Assembly: GCA_944322665.1 (NCBI GenBank)
Contig: CALUPM010000005.1
Coordinates: 1-48,665 of the forward strand
Direction: 5' to 3'
Length of the DNA stretch: 48,665 bases
Source of the DNA: Candidatus Gastranaerophilales bacterium
GTDB taxonomy: Bacteria > Cyanobacteriota > Vampirovibrionia > Gastranaerophilales > Gastranaerophilaceae
The position numbers were made by a program, and so were the translations under genes. The notes under the pieces are model-generated. The model saw only the letters and a program-made list of their open reading frames with translations. It ran no database searches and was not told the origin of the DNA. Each line of letters begins with the position of its first letter. Within the stretch, counting starts at the first letter, position 1. Below are positions 17,561-24,710 of the stretch, one piece after another.

Positions 17561-17614
17561 TAAAAAATGTGTCAATATATAATAGCTTAAAACTCTTAAT
17601 CGAATTGCAAATGC

Positions 17615-18334
17615 TTATGCAATCATTTTCATCGGCCCTTCCAGAGATGCAGTTACGAACTGTTTTGTATAAGGTGTTTCCTGTCTGAGCAGCTCCTGCG
17701 GCGTTCCTTCAAACACAATCTTGCCGTCGTAAAGCATTATAACCCTGTCTGCTGTTCTCGTAATCGTTGACATCTGGTGGGTTACGACTATTGAGGCGGC
17801 TTTTGTTTCTTCCTTCAGGCGTACAATATAATCTTCTATCAAAGTCGAAGATATCGGGTCTAATCCTGAAGTCGGCTCATCATAAAGTATTGAATTTGGT
17901 TCTGTCACAATTGCGCGTGCAAAGCTTACCCTTTTTTGCATGCCGCCCGAAAGTTCAGCCGGAAACTTGTTTTCTATCCCCTTTAGCCCCACAAGTTCAA
18001 GCTTTTTTGCCACAATTTCCCTCAAATCTTTTTCTGAGTATTTTTTCCTTAATTCTTTTCTTTCTCTGAGTGCAAAAGAAATATTGTCCGCAACGTTCAG
18101 CGAATCAAAAAGCGCAGAGTATTGAAAAACCATTGCGGTATCACCTTCGGACGTTATAATTTCTCCGCTGTCAGGGGTTAAAAGTCCGCAGATAAGCTTT
18201 AAAATCGTACTTTTTCCAGACCCGCTGAAACCGACTATTGCAAGGGTTTCGCTGTTGTGAACAGTAAACGAAATATCGTCTATAACCCTTTTTTCATCAA
18301 ATACTTTTACAAGATTTTTAACTTCAATACTCAT
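17615..18334 (-). CDS. mlaF: MlaF-type ABC transporter ATP-binding protein
   Basis: ATPase of a phospholipid-type ABC transporter moving lipids between the inner and outer membranes. The 239 residues show Walker A (GFSGSGKST, 35-43), a Q-loop (VFQYSALFDSL), the ABC signature LSGGMQKR, Walker B (SILYDEPTSGLD) and the switch His (VVTHQ). The 'YSALFDSL' and 'GGMQKRV' features are characteristic of the MlaF/Ttg2A group. It follows mlaE by 27 bases. No MCE-domain (mlaD) gene is seen here, so the substrate-binding part must be elsewhere. Confidence 0.92.
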   Translation of the reverse strand: MSIEVKNLVKVFDEKRVIDDISFTVHNSETLAIVGFSGSGKSTILKLICGLLTPDSGEIITSEGDTAMVFQYSALFDSLNVADNISFALRERKELRKKYSEKDLREIVAKKLELVGLKGIENKFPAELSGGMQKRVSFARAIVTEPNSILYDEPTSGLDPISSTLIEDYIVRLKEETKAASIVVTHQMSTITRTADRVIMLYDGKIVFEGTPQELLRQETPYTKQFVTASLEGPMKMIA

Positions 18335-18361
18335 TTTTAATTGTCCTTTATTTTAAAAATA

Positions 18362-19171
18362 TCAAAAGAAGAAAATAATAGAGAAAATCATGTCCCAGAT
18401 GACGATTGCGACGAAAGACCAGACAACAGCTTTAGTCGTTGCAAGTCCGACTCCTTTTGCACCACCTGACGCATAATATCCGCAGGTACAGCTGATAAGT
18501 GCGATAGTTCCACCGAATACAACGCCCTTTAAAAGACTTACACCGAGGTCTTTCATATAAATTCCGAGCCATGCTGATTCAAAGTATGCTCTGAAGCTTA
18601 AGTCTGTAGTCATCGCAGTTGCAACTGCGCCTGCCAGAACCCCGACAACTGACGCCAGAATTACAATTACCGGCATCATTAAAATCCCTGACAAAACCCG
18701 CGGCACAAACAGATATTCAACAGGATTAACCTTCAAAACTTTTATTGCGTCGATTTGTTCAGTAACCCTCATTGTCGCAAGTTCAGACGCCATGGAAGAG
18801 CCTATCATTGAGATTATTGCAAATCCCGACATAATAGACCCGACTTCCCTTACAATAAGCATAGTCATTAAAAGTCCGATGAAATGACCGCCGCCCTGTT
18901 TTACCATCTCGTTTGCGACCTGTGATGCCACAATTATTGATGTCATCCCGACTATAGAAAGCGTAATCGGGAGCGAACTTATACCGAACCTTTCGCACTG
19001 CTCAGAAAGTTCTTTCCCGTCTATATGCGCCTTCAATAAAGCTTTAAAAAACTGGCAGCCTTTGATTGTTATCTGCCCGAGGGTATTCAAAAAGTCCTCT
19101 AAAAGAGCAAATATCCCGCTGAAAATTCTATAAGTCGCAGACTGTTTGTAATATTTTTGAAGCGCCCTCAT
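18362..19171 (-). CDS. mlaE: MlaE-type ABC transporter permease
   Basis: Permease of the MlaFE lipid transporter, 269 residues from ATG 19171, with about five hydrophobic segments and the family phrases LPITLSIVGMTSIIVASQ, REVGSIMSGFAI, GSSMASELATMRVTEQIDA and MMPVIVILASVVG. The family trait EQIDALKV appears as EQIDAIKV. A TTG at 19195 would extend the frame by 8 residues, but a good promoter overlaps that stretch (-10 at 19179-19184), so the ATG is preferred and the mRNA may be leaderless. Confidence 0.92.
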   Translation of the reverse strand: MRALQKYYKQSATYRIFSGIFALLEDFLNTLGQITIKGCQFFKALLKAHIDGKELSEQCERFGISSLPITLSIVGMTSIIVASQVANEMVKQGGGHFIGLLMTMLIVREVGSIMSGFAIISMIGSSMASELATMRVTEQIDAIKVLKVNPVEYLFVPRVLSGILMMPVIVILASVVGVLAGAVATAMTTDLSFRAYFESAWLGIYMKDLGVSLLKGVVFGGTIALISCTCGYYASGGAKGVGLATTKAVVWSFVAIVIWDMIFSIIFFF

Positions 19172-19178
19172 CCACTTT

Positions 19179-19208
19179 ATTATAATAGAATTCAAGGTTT
19201 TAAGTCAA
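19179..19208 (-). promoter_or_regulatory. mlaE promoter, leaderless type
   Basis: On the minus strand TTGACT (19203-19208), 18-base spacer, TATAAT (19179-19184). The hexamer ends 7 bases before ATG 19171. Confidence 0.7.
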
Positions 19209-19216
19209 TCTGTTTT

Positions 19217-19503
19217 TGCGGACGGAGGAGTGATGTGTGAAGGGTGAGGAGAGTTGAATAACGTGTGAAAGGTTTGTTTGGGGAAAAGATACTAGGGCGC
19301 TAGGGCGATAAGGCACTAAGAGGTTTCGGAATAAAGGCGATAAGACTGCAGGGCGATAAGACGTTAAGACGATAAGACGTTAAGTCCTTTACGTAAAAAA
19401 GAATCCCCTCGCCCCATGTGGGAGAGGGCAACACGAAGTGTCGGGTGAGGGGTTTGTTAAGTGAAGGGTGAAGCGTGAGGAGAGTTGAATGGTTGAAAGG
19501 ATT
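19217..19503. repeat. composite purine-rich intergenic repeat, block 1
   Basis: Degenerate tandem units such as CGATAAGACGTTAAG and CTAAGGCACTAAGA, a CCCTCGCCC / GGGAGAGGG hairpin (19406-19414 with 19420-19428), and GTGAAGGGTGAGGAGAGTTGAA twice (before and after). The same modules recur in a different order at 32810-33110 and partly at 43009-43155. Strongly G/A biased on the plus strand. Confidence 0.8.
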
Positions 19504-19665
19504 TCATGTCATCCTGAGGCTTTAGCCGAAGGATCTCATTTAAGGAAAAACGTCATCCGGAGCCGCAAGCTAAGTAGCTCTCAAAAATCCAACGTTTCGG
19601 GCTTCTCTCTCAGTATGACGGGGCGTAGCGTAAGAGGATTCTTCGCTTCGCTCAGAATGTCATGG
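19504..19665. repeat. cluster of REP-like GTCATTCTGAG elements
   Basis: Several direct and inverted versions of the GTCATxCTGAG...GAATCTC element in 160 bases (for example 19507-19540, 19549-19575 and the inverted arm around 19640-19662). Non-coding. Confidence 0.7.
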
Positions 19666-19728
19666 TAATAATTCTCGATTGGACTTTTACCCAAACAAAA
19701 GTTTATTATTCCATTTTGTATCGTTTTG

Positions 19729-19737
19729 TGATATCTT
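19729..19737 (+). promoter_or_regulatory. extended -10 box before padR-like gene
   Basis: TGATATCTT, the hexamer ending 6 bases before ATG 19744, with no ribosome binding site; candidate leaderless start. Confidence 0.5.
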
Positions 19738-19743
19738 TAAATT

Positions 19744-20268
19744 ATGATTGAACTTTTGATTTTATACGTTCTGACAAAACGCGAAGTTACCATGTACGGT
19801 ATTAATAAAGAAATTGAGAGCGAATTTGCGCCATTTACTTCTCCTAGTTTCGGTGCTTTAAAACCTGCTTTAAGACGCCTTGAGGCGGGCGGAGCTGTCA
19901 CTTCACGCAAAATGATGTCTGAAGGCGGAAAGCTTTCTGTCTATTACTCTATTACAAAAGACGGTAAAAAACTCCTGAAAGCTCTGATGTTGGAGGATTT
20001 AAGCATTAATCCCGTTCAATTTCTCTCAAACTGCCGTATAAAGCTTTCTCTTGCTGAACTCCTTGACGGCGAAGATAAAAGCAGTATGTTTTTACATCTT
20101 AAAACTCTTGCTTTTAAATTCCGCTCGTACGCTGAAAATATTCTAAATGATGAATATTTAAAGCTTTCGTTTTACCAGAAAATCGTACTTGACAATACCG
20201 TTTGCGAGTTTACCAATTTAATTAATATGATAGAAGGGTTTGAAAAAGACAATGCCGGCGCTCGTTAG
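19744..20268 (+). CDS. PadR-like winged-helix regulator
   Basis: A 174-residue protein with an N-terminal winged helix: ELLILYVLTKREVTMYGINKEI, then FGALKPALRRLEAGGAVTSRK (recognition helix) and the wing LSVYYSITKDGKKLLKAL, as in PadR regulators. The C-terminal half is helical and probably forms the dimer. It overlaps the next gene by 17 bases, so it may control, or simply travel with, the radical SAM gene. Its ligand is unknown. Confidence 0.82.
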   Translation: MIELLILYVLTKREVTMYGINKEIESEFAPFTSPSFGALKPALRRLEAGGAVTSRKMMSEGGKLSVYYSITKDGKKLLKALMLEDLSINPVQFLSNCRIKLSLAELLDGEDKSSMFLHLKTLAFKFRSYAENILNDEYLKLSFYQKIVLDNTVCEFTNLINMIEGFEKDNAGAR

Positions 20269-21520
20269 TGATGTTTTAAGCGGTTCTGTTGCGGAAGAAC
20301 TGGAAATAGAAAAAGGCGATATTCTGCTTTCAATCGACGGGGCAGAAATGCTCGACATGATTGATTATAATTTTCTTTGCAAATCGGACAATCTGACGCT
20401 TGAAATACAAAAATCAAACGGTGAAATTGAAGAAATTGAACTTGAAAAAGATTTTGATGAAGATCTTGGAATTGTCTTTGAAAGCGCGGTTTTTGACAGA
20501 GTAAAGCCATGTCTTAACAAATGTATCTTCTGTTTTGTAGACCAGCAGCCGGAAGGTTTGCGGGACACTCTTTACATCAAAGACGACGATTACAGGCTTT
20601 CTTACCTTCAAGGAACGTATATTACACTTACAAACCTTACAGACAAGGACAGAGAACGTATTAAGAAAATGCACCTCGGGCCATTTTACGTGTCTGTTCA
20701 CACAACAAATCCCGAATTACGTGTAAAAATGCTCAGAAACCCTAATGCCGCAAAGATTATGGATAATCTTAAATGGTTCAGAAAAAATAAAATTCCTTTT
20801 CATGCTCAAATAGTTCTATGTCCGGGATATAATGACGGAGAAGAACTGGAAAGAACTTTAACAGACCTTGCTTCCTTAAAAAATACAGTTCTGTCAACAG
20901 CAATTGTGCCTGTCGGCGTCACGCAGTTCAGAAAAGAAACTTTAAAGCAGGTTGATGAAAAAATCGCAAAAGAAACAATAAAAATCGCCTCAAAATTCAA
21001 AAGAGTTTGCCTGTCTGATGAATTTTTCCTGCTTGCAGGAGAAAAAATTCCGCCTGCAAAATATTACGGCAATTTTGCGCAGCTTGAGGACGGTGTGGGC
21101 GCAATAAGACTTTTAATAGATGATTACAAAAGTTTGAAACTTCCAAAATCTCTTTCAAAGCGGGCAAAATTCATTTTTGCAGTGTCTTATGCCGCTCTGG
21201 ATGCTTTCAGGTTTATCGCGGATGATTTAAATAAAAACGTAAAAAATCTTGAAATAGAACTTGCGCCTGTAAAATCAAACTACTGGGGGCGAAATATTAC
21301 GGTTGCAGGGCTTATTACGTCAGAGGATTTGATTGAGGCTGTAAAAGACAAGAGTGCTGCCACTGTTGTTATTCCGTCGGTTATGCTGCGCCCGTACAGC
21401 GAGGATTTTCTTGACGGAAAAAATCTCGATTATGTTAAACAAAAAACATGTAAGTCGTTTGTAGTACTTAAAAATAATTATTCAATCAAAGAGTTTATTG
21501 ACAAATTGTATAAAATTTAG
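20252..21520 (+). CDS. PDZ + radical SAM + DUF512 protein
   Basis: A 422-residue protein of the family common in cyanobacteria and Firmicutes (TIGR03279-like). An N-terminal PDZ-like domain (VSDVLSGSVAEELEIEKGDILLSIDG, first 75 residues or so) is followed by a radical-SAM-like cysteine set C-x3-C-x2-C in PCLNKCIFCFVDQ and, at the end, the DUF512 region with PVKSNYWGRNITVAGLI. The chemical reaction is not known. ATG 20252 is chosen over TTG 20240 because GAAGGG is badly placed for the TTG. The start lies inside the PadR gene. Confidence 0.9.
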   Translation: MPALVSDVLSGSVAEELEIEKGDILLSIDGAEMLDMIDYNFLCKSDNLTLEIQKSNGEIEEIELEKDFDEDLGIVFESAVFDRVKPCLNKCIFCFVDQQPEGLRDTLYIKDDDYRLSYLQGTYITLTNLTDKDRERIKKMHLGPFYVSVHTTNPELRVKMLRNPNAAKIMDNLKWFRKNKIPFHAQIVLCPGYNDGEELERTLTDLASLKNTVLSTAIVPVGVTQFRKETLKQVDEKIAKETIKIASKFKRVCLSDEFFLLAGEKIPPAKYYGNFAQLEDGVGAIRLLIDDYKSLKLPKSLSKRAKFIFAVSYAALDAFRFIADDLNKNVKNLEIELAPVKSNYWGRNITVAGLITSEDLIEAVKDKSAATVVIPSVMLRPYSEDFLDGKNLDYVKQKTCKSFVVLKNNYSIKEFIDKLYKI

Positions 21521-21559
21521 TTAGATATAATAATAATATTTACAAAAAATGGAGGGCTT

Positions 21560-22192
21560 ATGGCAAAGAAGAATGATGGCAGCGGAAATAAAAAAAAGAA
21601 AGGTAATATTTTACCTGTACTTATAATTGCAATAGTTGCATTTCTGGCGTATAAAGCAAATCCTGAATACTGGCAGCAGGGCAAGCTTTTTGAGGATTTG
21701 AAAAACGCAGGTAAAAAAGAGGTTAAAACGGAAGAGGTTGTTAAGAAGCCTGAGCCCCAAAAGCCTGAAAAAGATCCTGATTTGATTTACGATGGGAGTA
21801 TAAAAGGTTCAAAAACGATTCCAGCTTACGTACGCAGGGCTGTTAATACGTATGATCCGAATTATTATACCTTCAGATCAAAGTTTAAAACTATCTTTCT
21901 CGTATATCCGGAAGGCGCTGCCGCAAATAAAACTCTTACACAGATCAGTGAAGCTATAGAGAACAAAGGATTTACTGATATATACAGAGTTGACTCTATT
22001 TTATATACTCAAAAAGAAAAGGCTAAACAATGCGACCTGTCTGTTACGCAAAAGTTTTTGTGCGAACAGTGTGACAGAAAAATATGTATTATAAATCCTA
22101 AAAAATCTGAATTTATGGTTATTGCTCCTACTTCTCAGGCTGCAATTGGTAAGATGACTTCACTTAATAAATCGGGGGATTGGGATAAATAA
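21560..22192 (+). CDS. membrane-anchored hypothetical protein
   Basis: A 210-residue protein: lysine-rich N-terminus, one hydrophobic segment (about 16-31, ILPVLIIAIVAFLAY), a K/E/P-rich linker and a soluble C-terminal domain with four cysteines (CDLSVTQKFLCEQCDRKIC). Probably anchored with its domain outside the cytoplasm. GGAGGG precedes the ATG; it follows the radical SAM gene by 39 bases and could belong to the same operon. Function not recognised. Confidence 0.8.
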   Translation: MAKKNDGSGNKKKKGNILPVLIIAIVAFLAYKANPEYWQQGKLFEDLKNAGKKEVKTEEVVKKPEPQKPEKDPDLIYDGSIKGSKTIPAYVRRAVNTYDPNYYTFRSKFKTIFLVYPEGAAANKTLTQISEAIENKGFTDIYRVDSILYTQKEKAKQCDLSVTQKFLCEQCDRKICIINPKKSEFMVIAPTSQAAIGKMTSLNKSGDWDK

Positions 22193-22228
22193 TAAGTAAC
22201 ATTTCATAGACTTCCTTTTGGTAAGTTA

Positions 22229-22258
22229 AAAATCCCCTTTGATTTTAGGGGCTTTTTT
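22229..22258 (+). terminator. intrinsic terminator
   Basis: CCCCT / AGGGG stem (22234-22238 with 22247-22251) flanked by A and T runs, just after the 210-residue gene and before the convergent glnA. Confidence 0.75.
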
Positions 22259-22268
22259 AAGTTGTTTG

Positions 22269-23633
22269 TTAGTACCTTTCAAGGTATTTGTCTATTTCCC
22301 ACTGAGAAACATAGGTTCTGAAAGAATCCCATTCTTTTTGTTTTGCCGACATAAATTCGTTGAAAATGTGATCTCCTAAGGCTGCTCTGGCAACAAGGGA
22401 TTTATCCAGATAATCAAGAGCTTCTGCAAGACTTCCGGGGAGAGCGTCAATTCTTTGTTTTTTACGTTCTTTTGTAGTGAGTTTATAGATATTGCTTTCA
22501 ACCGGTGCCGGCGGGTCGATTTTGTTGCGGACGCCGTCAAGGCAGGCCTGCAGAATTGCCGCAAATGCAATATACGGATTGCAGGCAGGATCCGGAGAAC
22601 GAAGTTCAACTCTCGTTGCATTTCCGCGTTTTGCCGGAACCCTTAAAAGCGCACTGCGGTTTGCCAGTGACCACGCGAGATACACAGGAGCTTCATATCC
22701 AGGAACCAGACGCTTAAAGCTGTTTACTGTCGGGTTGAGCGCTGCTGTAATTCCTTTTACGTGTTTTAAAAGCCCGCCGATTGAATATTTTGCAACGTCT
22801 GAAAGCTGATATTCTGCTTTTTCATCATAAAATGCGTTCTTTCCGTTTTTGAAAAGCGATATATTACAATGCATGCCTGACCCGTTAATTCCATATATAG
22901 GTTTCGGCATAAATGTAGCATGAAGGTTATGTTTTGCCGCAACAGCCTTTACTGCAATCTTAAAGGTCGCAACATTATCCGCTGCAGTCAGAATGTCCGC
23001 ATACCTGAAATCAACTTCGTGCTGCCCGTCTGCAACTTCGTGGTGTGATGCTTCTATGTCAAATCCCATTTCCTGTAAAGTCAGAACAATGTCCGATCTT
23101 ACATCTTCTCCTAAATCCTCGGGCCCTACATCATAATAACCTGCCTTGTCCTGTGTTGTTGTCGTAACTTTGCCGTCTTTATCTCTTGAGAAAAGGAAAA
23201 ATTCGGCTTCTGGCCCGATGTTCATTGAAAATCCCATCTTCTCCGCTTCTGCCATAACTCTTTTTAAGTTGCATCTGGGGCACCCCTCAAACGGCGTTCC
23301 GTCAGAGTTGTAAATGTCGCATATTAAACGCGCTGAATTTATACCATCGTCCCCGCGCCAAGGAAGTATCTGGAAAGAGCTTTTGTCCGGATGGAAAAAC
23401 ATGTCTGACGTTTCAATGCTTCTAAAACCTTTTATGGATGATCCGTCAAGCATAATTTCATTATTAAGCACCTTTTCAATATGCTGGGAGGGAACAGTCA
23501 TATTCTTTACCTGTCCGTTTATATCAACAAACTGCAGCTTTATAAACTTAATATTGTATTCTTTTATAAGCCCTTTTATTTCTTCCGTGGTAAACTGTCT
23601 GCCGTCTAAACGGGTGTGGCTGAATTCTTTCAT
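22269..23633 (-). CDS. glnA: glutamine synthetase type I GlnA
   Basis: Makes glutamine from glutamate, ammonia and ATP. The 454 residues cover the full GSI enzyme: MLDGSSIKGF, GPEAEFFLF, HHEVADGQHEVDF, NGSGMHCNISLF, NSFKRLVPGYEAP and RVPAKRGNATRVELRSPDP. The usual adenylylation motif (NLYDLP) is replaced by SNIYKLT, and the length fits the shorter GSI-alpha type, so adenylylation is not expected. GGAGG precedes the ATG on the minus strand. Confidence 0.97.
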   Translation of the reverse strand: MKEFSHTRLDGRQFTTEEIKGLIKEYNIKFIKLQFVDINGQVKNMTVPSQHIEKVLNNEIMLDGSSIKGFRSIETSDMFFHPDKSSFQILPWRGDDGINSARLICDIYNSDGTPFEGCPRCNLKRVMAEAEKMGFSMNIGPEAEFFLFSRDKDGKVTTTTQDKAGYYDVGPEDLGEDVRSDIVLTLQEMGFDIEASHHEVADGQHEVDFRYADILTAADNVATFKIAVKAVAAKHNLHATFMPKPIYGINGSGMHCNISLFKNGKNAFYDEKAEYQLSDVAKYSIGGLLKHVKGITAALNPTVNSFKRLVPGYEAPVYLAWSLANRSALLRVPAKRGNATRVELRSPDPACNPYIAFAAILQACLDGVRNKIDPPAPVESNIYKLTTKERKKQRIDALPGSLAEALDYLDKSLVARAALGDHIFNEFMSAKQKEWDSFRTYVSQWEIDKYLERY

Positions 23634-23665
23634 AACTGTCCTCCAAAATTTAAAATTACCTTTTT

Positions 23666-23694
23666 ATTAGAATACTTTTTTCAAAAAAGGTCAA
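23666..23694 (-). promoter_or_regulatory. glnA promoter
   Basis: TTGACC (23689-23694), 17-base spacer, TCTAAT (23666-23671) on the minus strand, about 30 bases before the glnA start. I see no GTA-N8-TAC (NtcA) site overlapping it. Confidence 0.7.
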
Positions 23695-23849
23695 GCTTTT
23701 TCATATTAAGATTAAGTAAAGAGCAGGTAAACAGAAATTTTAAAAAAGTGTGATTTTTTATCTAAAAATGGGAATTATTAAATTACAGGCAGGATTTTAA
23801 AGCGTGAATTTTTTATGCGGAAAGGAAGTACCGGAGTTTTTCTGTAAAA

Positions 23850-23880
23850 ACAGGCATCATCACGCTTGCCTGTCTTTATT
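23850..23880 (+). terminator. terminator-like hairpin in the glnA upstream region
   Basis: Perfect 7-bp stem ACAGGCA (23850-23856) / TGCCTGT (23867-23873) followed by a T-rich stretch. No gene is recognised upstream on the plus strand, so it may end a short untranslated RNA. Confidence 0.4.
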
Positions 23881-24002
23881 TTGCTAAATATTAAATAATG
23901 TAACAATATTTTCTTGATATAGCAATTATATACTGCAAAAATACTTTATTAATATGTAAGCGATATGTATTAACAAAGACTTAAATAAACACGAGATATA
24001 TA

Positions 24003-24108
24003 CAAACACACACTTACTATTTACACTACCTACTACACACTAACCTTCTACACACGAGGAATTACTAAAAAGAATTCCGAACTCTATCTTTCAGATAGAG
24101 TTTTTTTT
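24003..24108 (+). ncRNA. candidate small RNA with a G-free 5' region
   Basis: The sequence has no G for 60 consecutive bases (23996-24055), so that part should stay single-stranded. It is followed by a small hairpin (24058-24063 / 24073-24078, GGAATT/AATTCC) and then a very strong intrinsic terminator: a 10-bp stem (24080-24089 / 24093-24102) with an 8-T run. An unpaired A/C/T-rich 5' segment and a closing terminator is a typical layout of regulatory small RNAs. The 5' end is not certain; the upstream promoter is weak. No reading frame fits. Confidence 0.5.
24080..24108 (+). terminator. strong intrinsic terminator
   Basis: Ten-bp perfect stem with a 3-base loop and a T8 run, closing the candidate small RNA. 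Confidence 0.85.
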
Positions 24109-24111
24109 GTG

Positions 24112-24690
24112 CCTGAGGTGCCTGAGGCACATCTATACATTGGAGCGGTCAAACTGATGGCGCTTTTGCAGATTTATGTGGAAGTTACGAATTGATAGCG
24201 CAGGCGCTTGGAACGGGAAATGTTTTGTGACGATTAACGTTGAGGTTTGCAGGTGTCTGAAGGTGCCTGAGGCACATCTGTACATTGGAACGGTCAAACT
24301 GATGGCGCTTTGTCAGATTTATGTGGAAGGTATGAATTGATAGCGCAGGCGCTTGGAACGGGAAAATGTTTTGTGACGATTAACGTTGAGGTTTGCAGGT
24401 GTCTGAAGGTGCCTGAGGCACATCAATACATTGGAGCGGAATTAGGTCGTGGGCGCTTTTAGAGATAAACCTCATTTCTTAGCGGAATTAGAAGTGGCGC
24501 TAAGAAGGTATTTCGTGGAACTTTTAGCCTGAGGCACATCTGTACATTGGAGCGGAATTAGGTTGAAGGCGCTTTTATAGCGGCACCTAAAGTCTTATCA
24601 AAATTAGAAGTGGCGCTGGGCATGTAATTCGTTTAGTCTTATTCTGAGGCACATCAATACATTGGAGCGGTCAAACTGATGGCGCTTTGG
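24112..24690. repeat. five-copy intergenic tandem repeat array
   Basis: Five copies of a unit beginning CCTGAGGCACATC and continuing TACATTGGAGCGG and a GGCGCTT core, starting at about 24121, 24266, 24412, 24528 and 24643. Copies 1-2 are 145-146 bases long and close to identical; copies 3-4 are about 116 bases and share a variant (GGAATTAGG...); copy 5 is partial. Copies 2 and 3 begin with a GTGCC-TGA-GGCAC hairpin. The array ends 20 bases before the stop of the GH38 gene. Function unknown. Confidence 0.85.
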
Positions 24691-24710
24691 GCAATGTAAA
24701 CCGTAAAAAT

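Noticed and set aside
19195-19195. TTG start for mlaE
   Set aside because: It lies within a good promoter (-35/-10 at 19179-19208), so a transcript from that promoter would not include it.
24112-24690. CRISPR array
   Set aside because: Units are 116-146 bases apart with long conserved heads and variable, non-spacer-like interiors; no cas genes are near.
24112-24690. Protein-coding repeat (PEAHLYIG...)
   Set aside because: The shared frame is closed by stops within 10-30 codons in every copy and has no start with a ribosome site.
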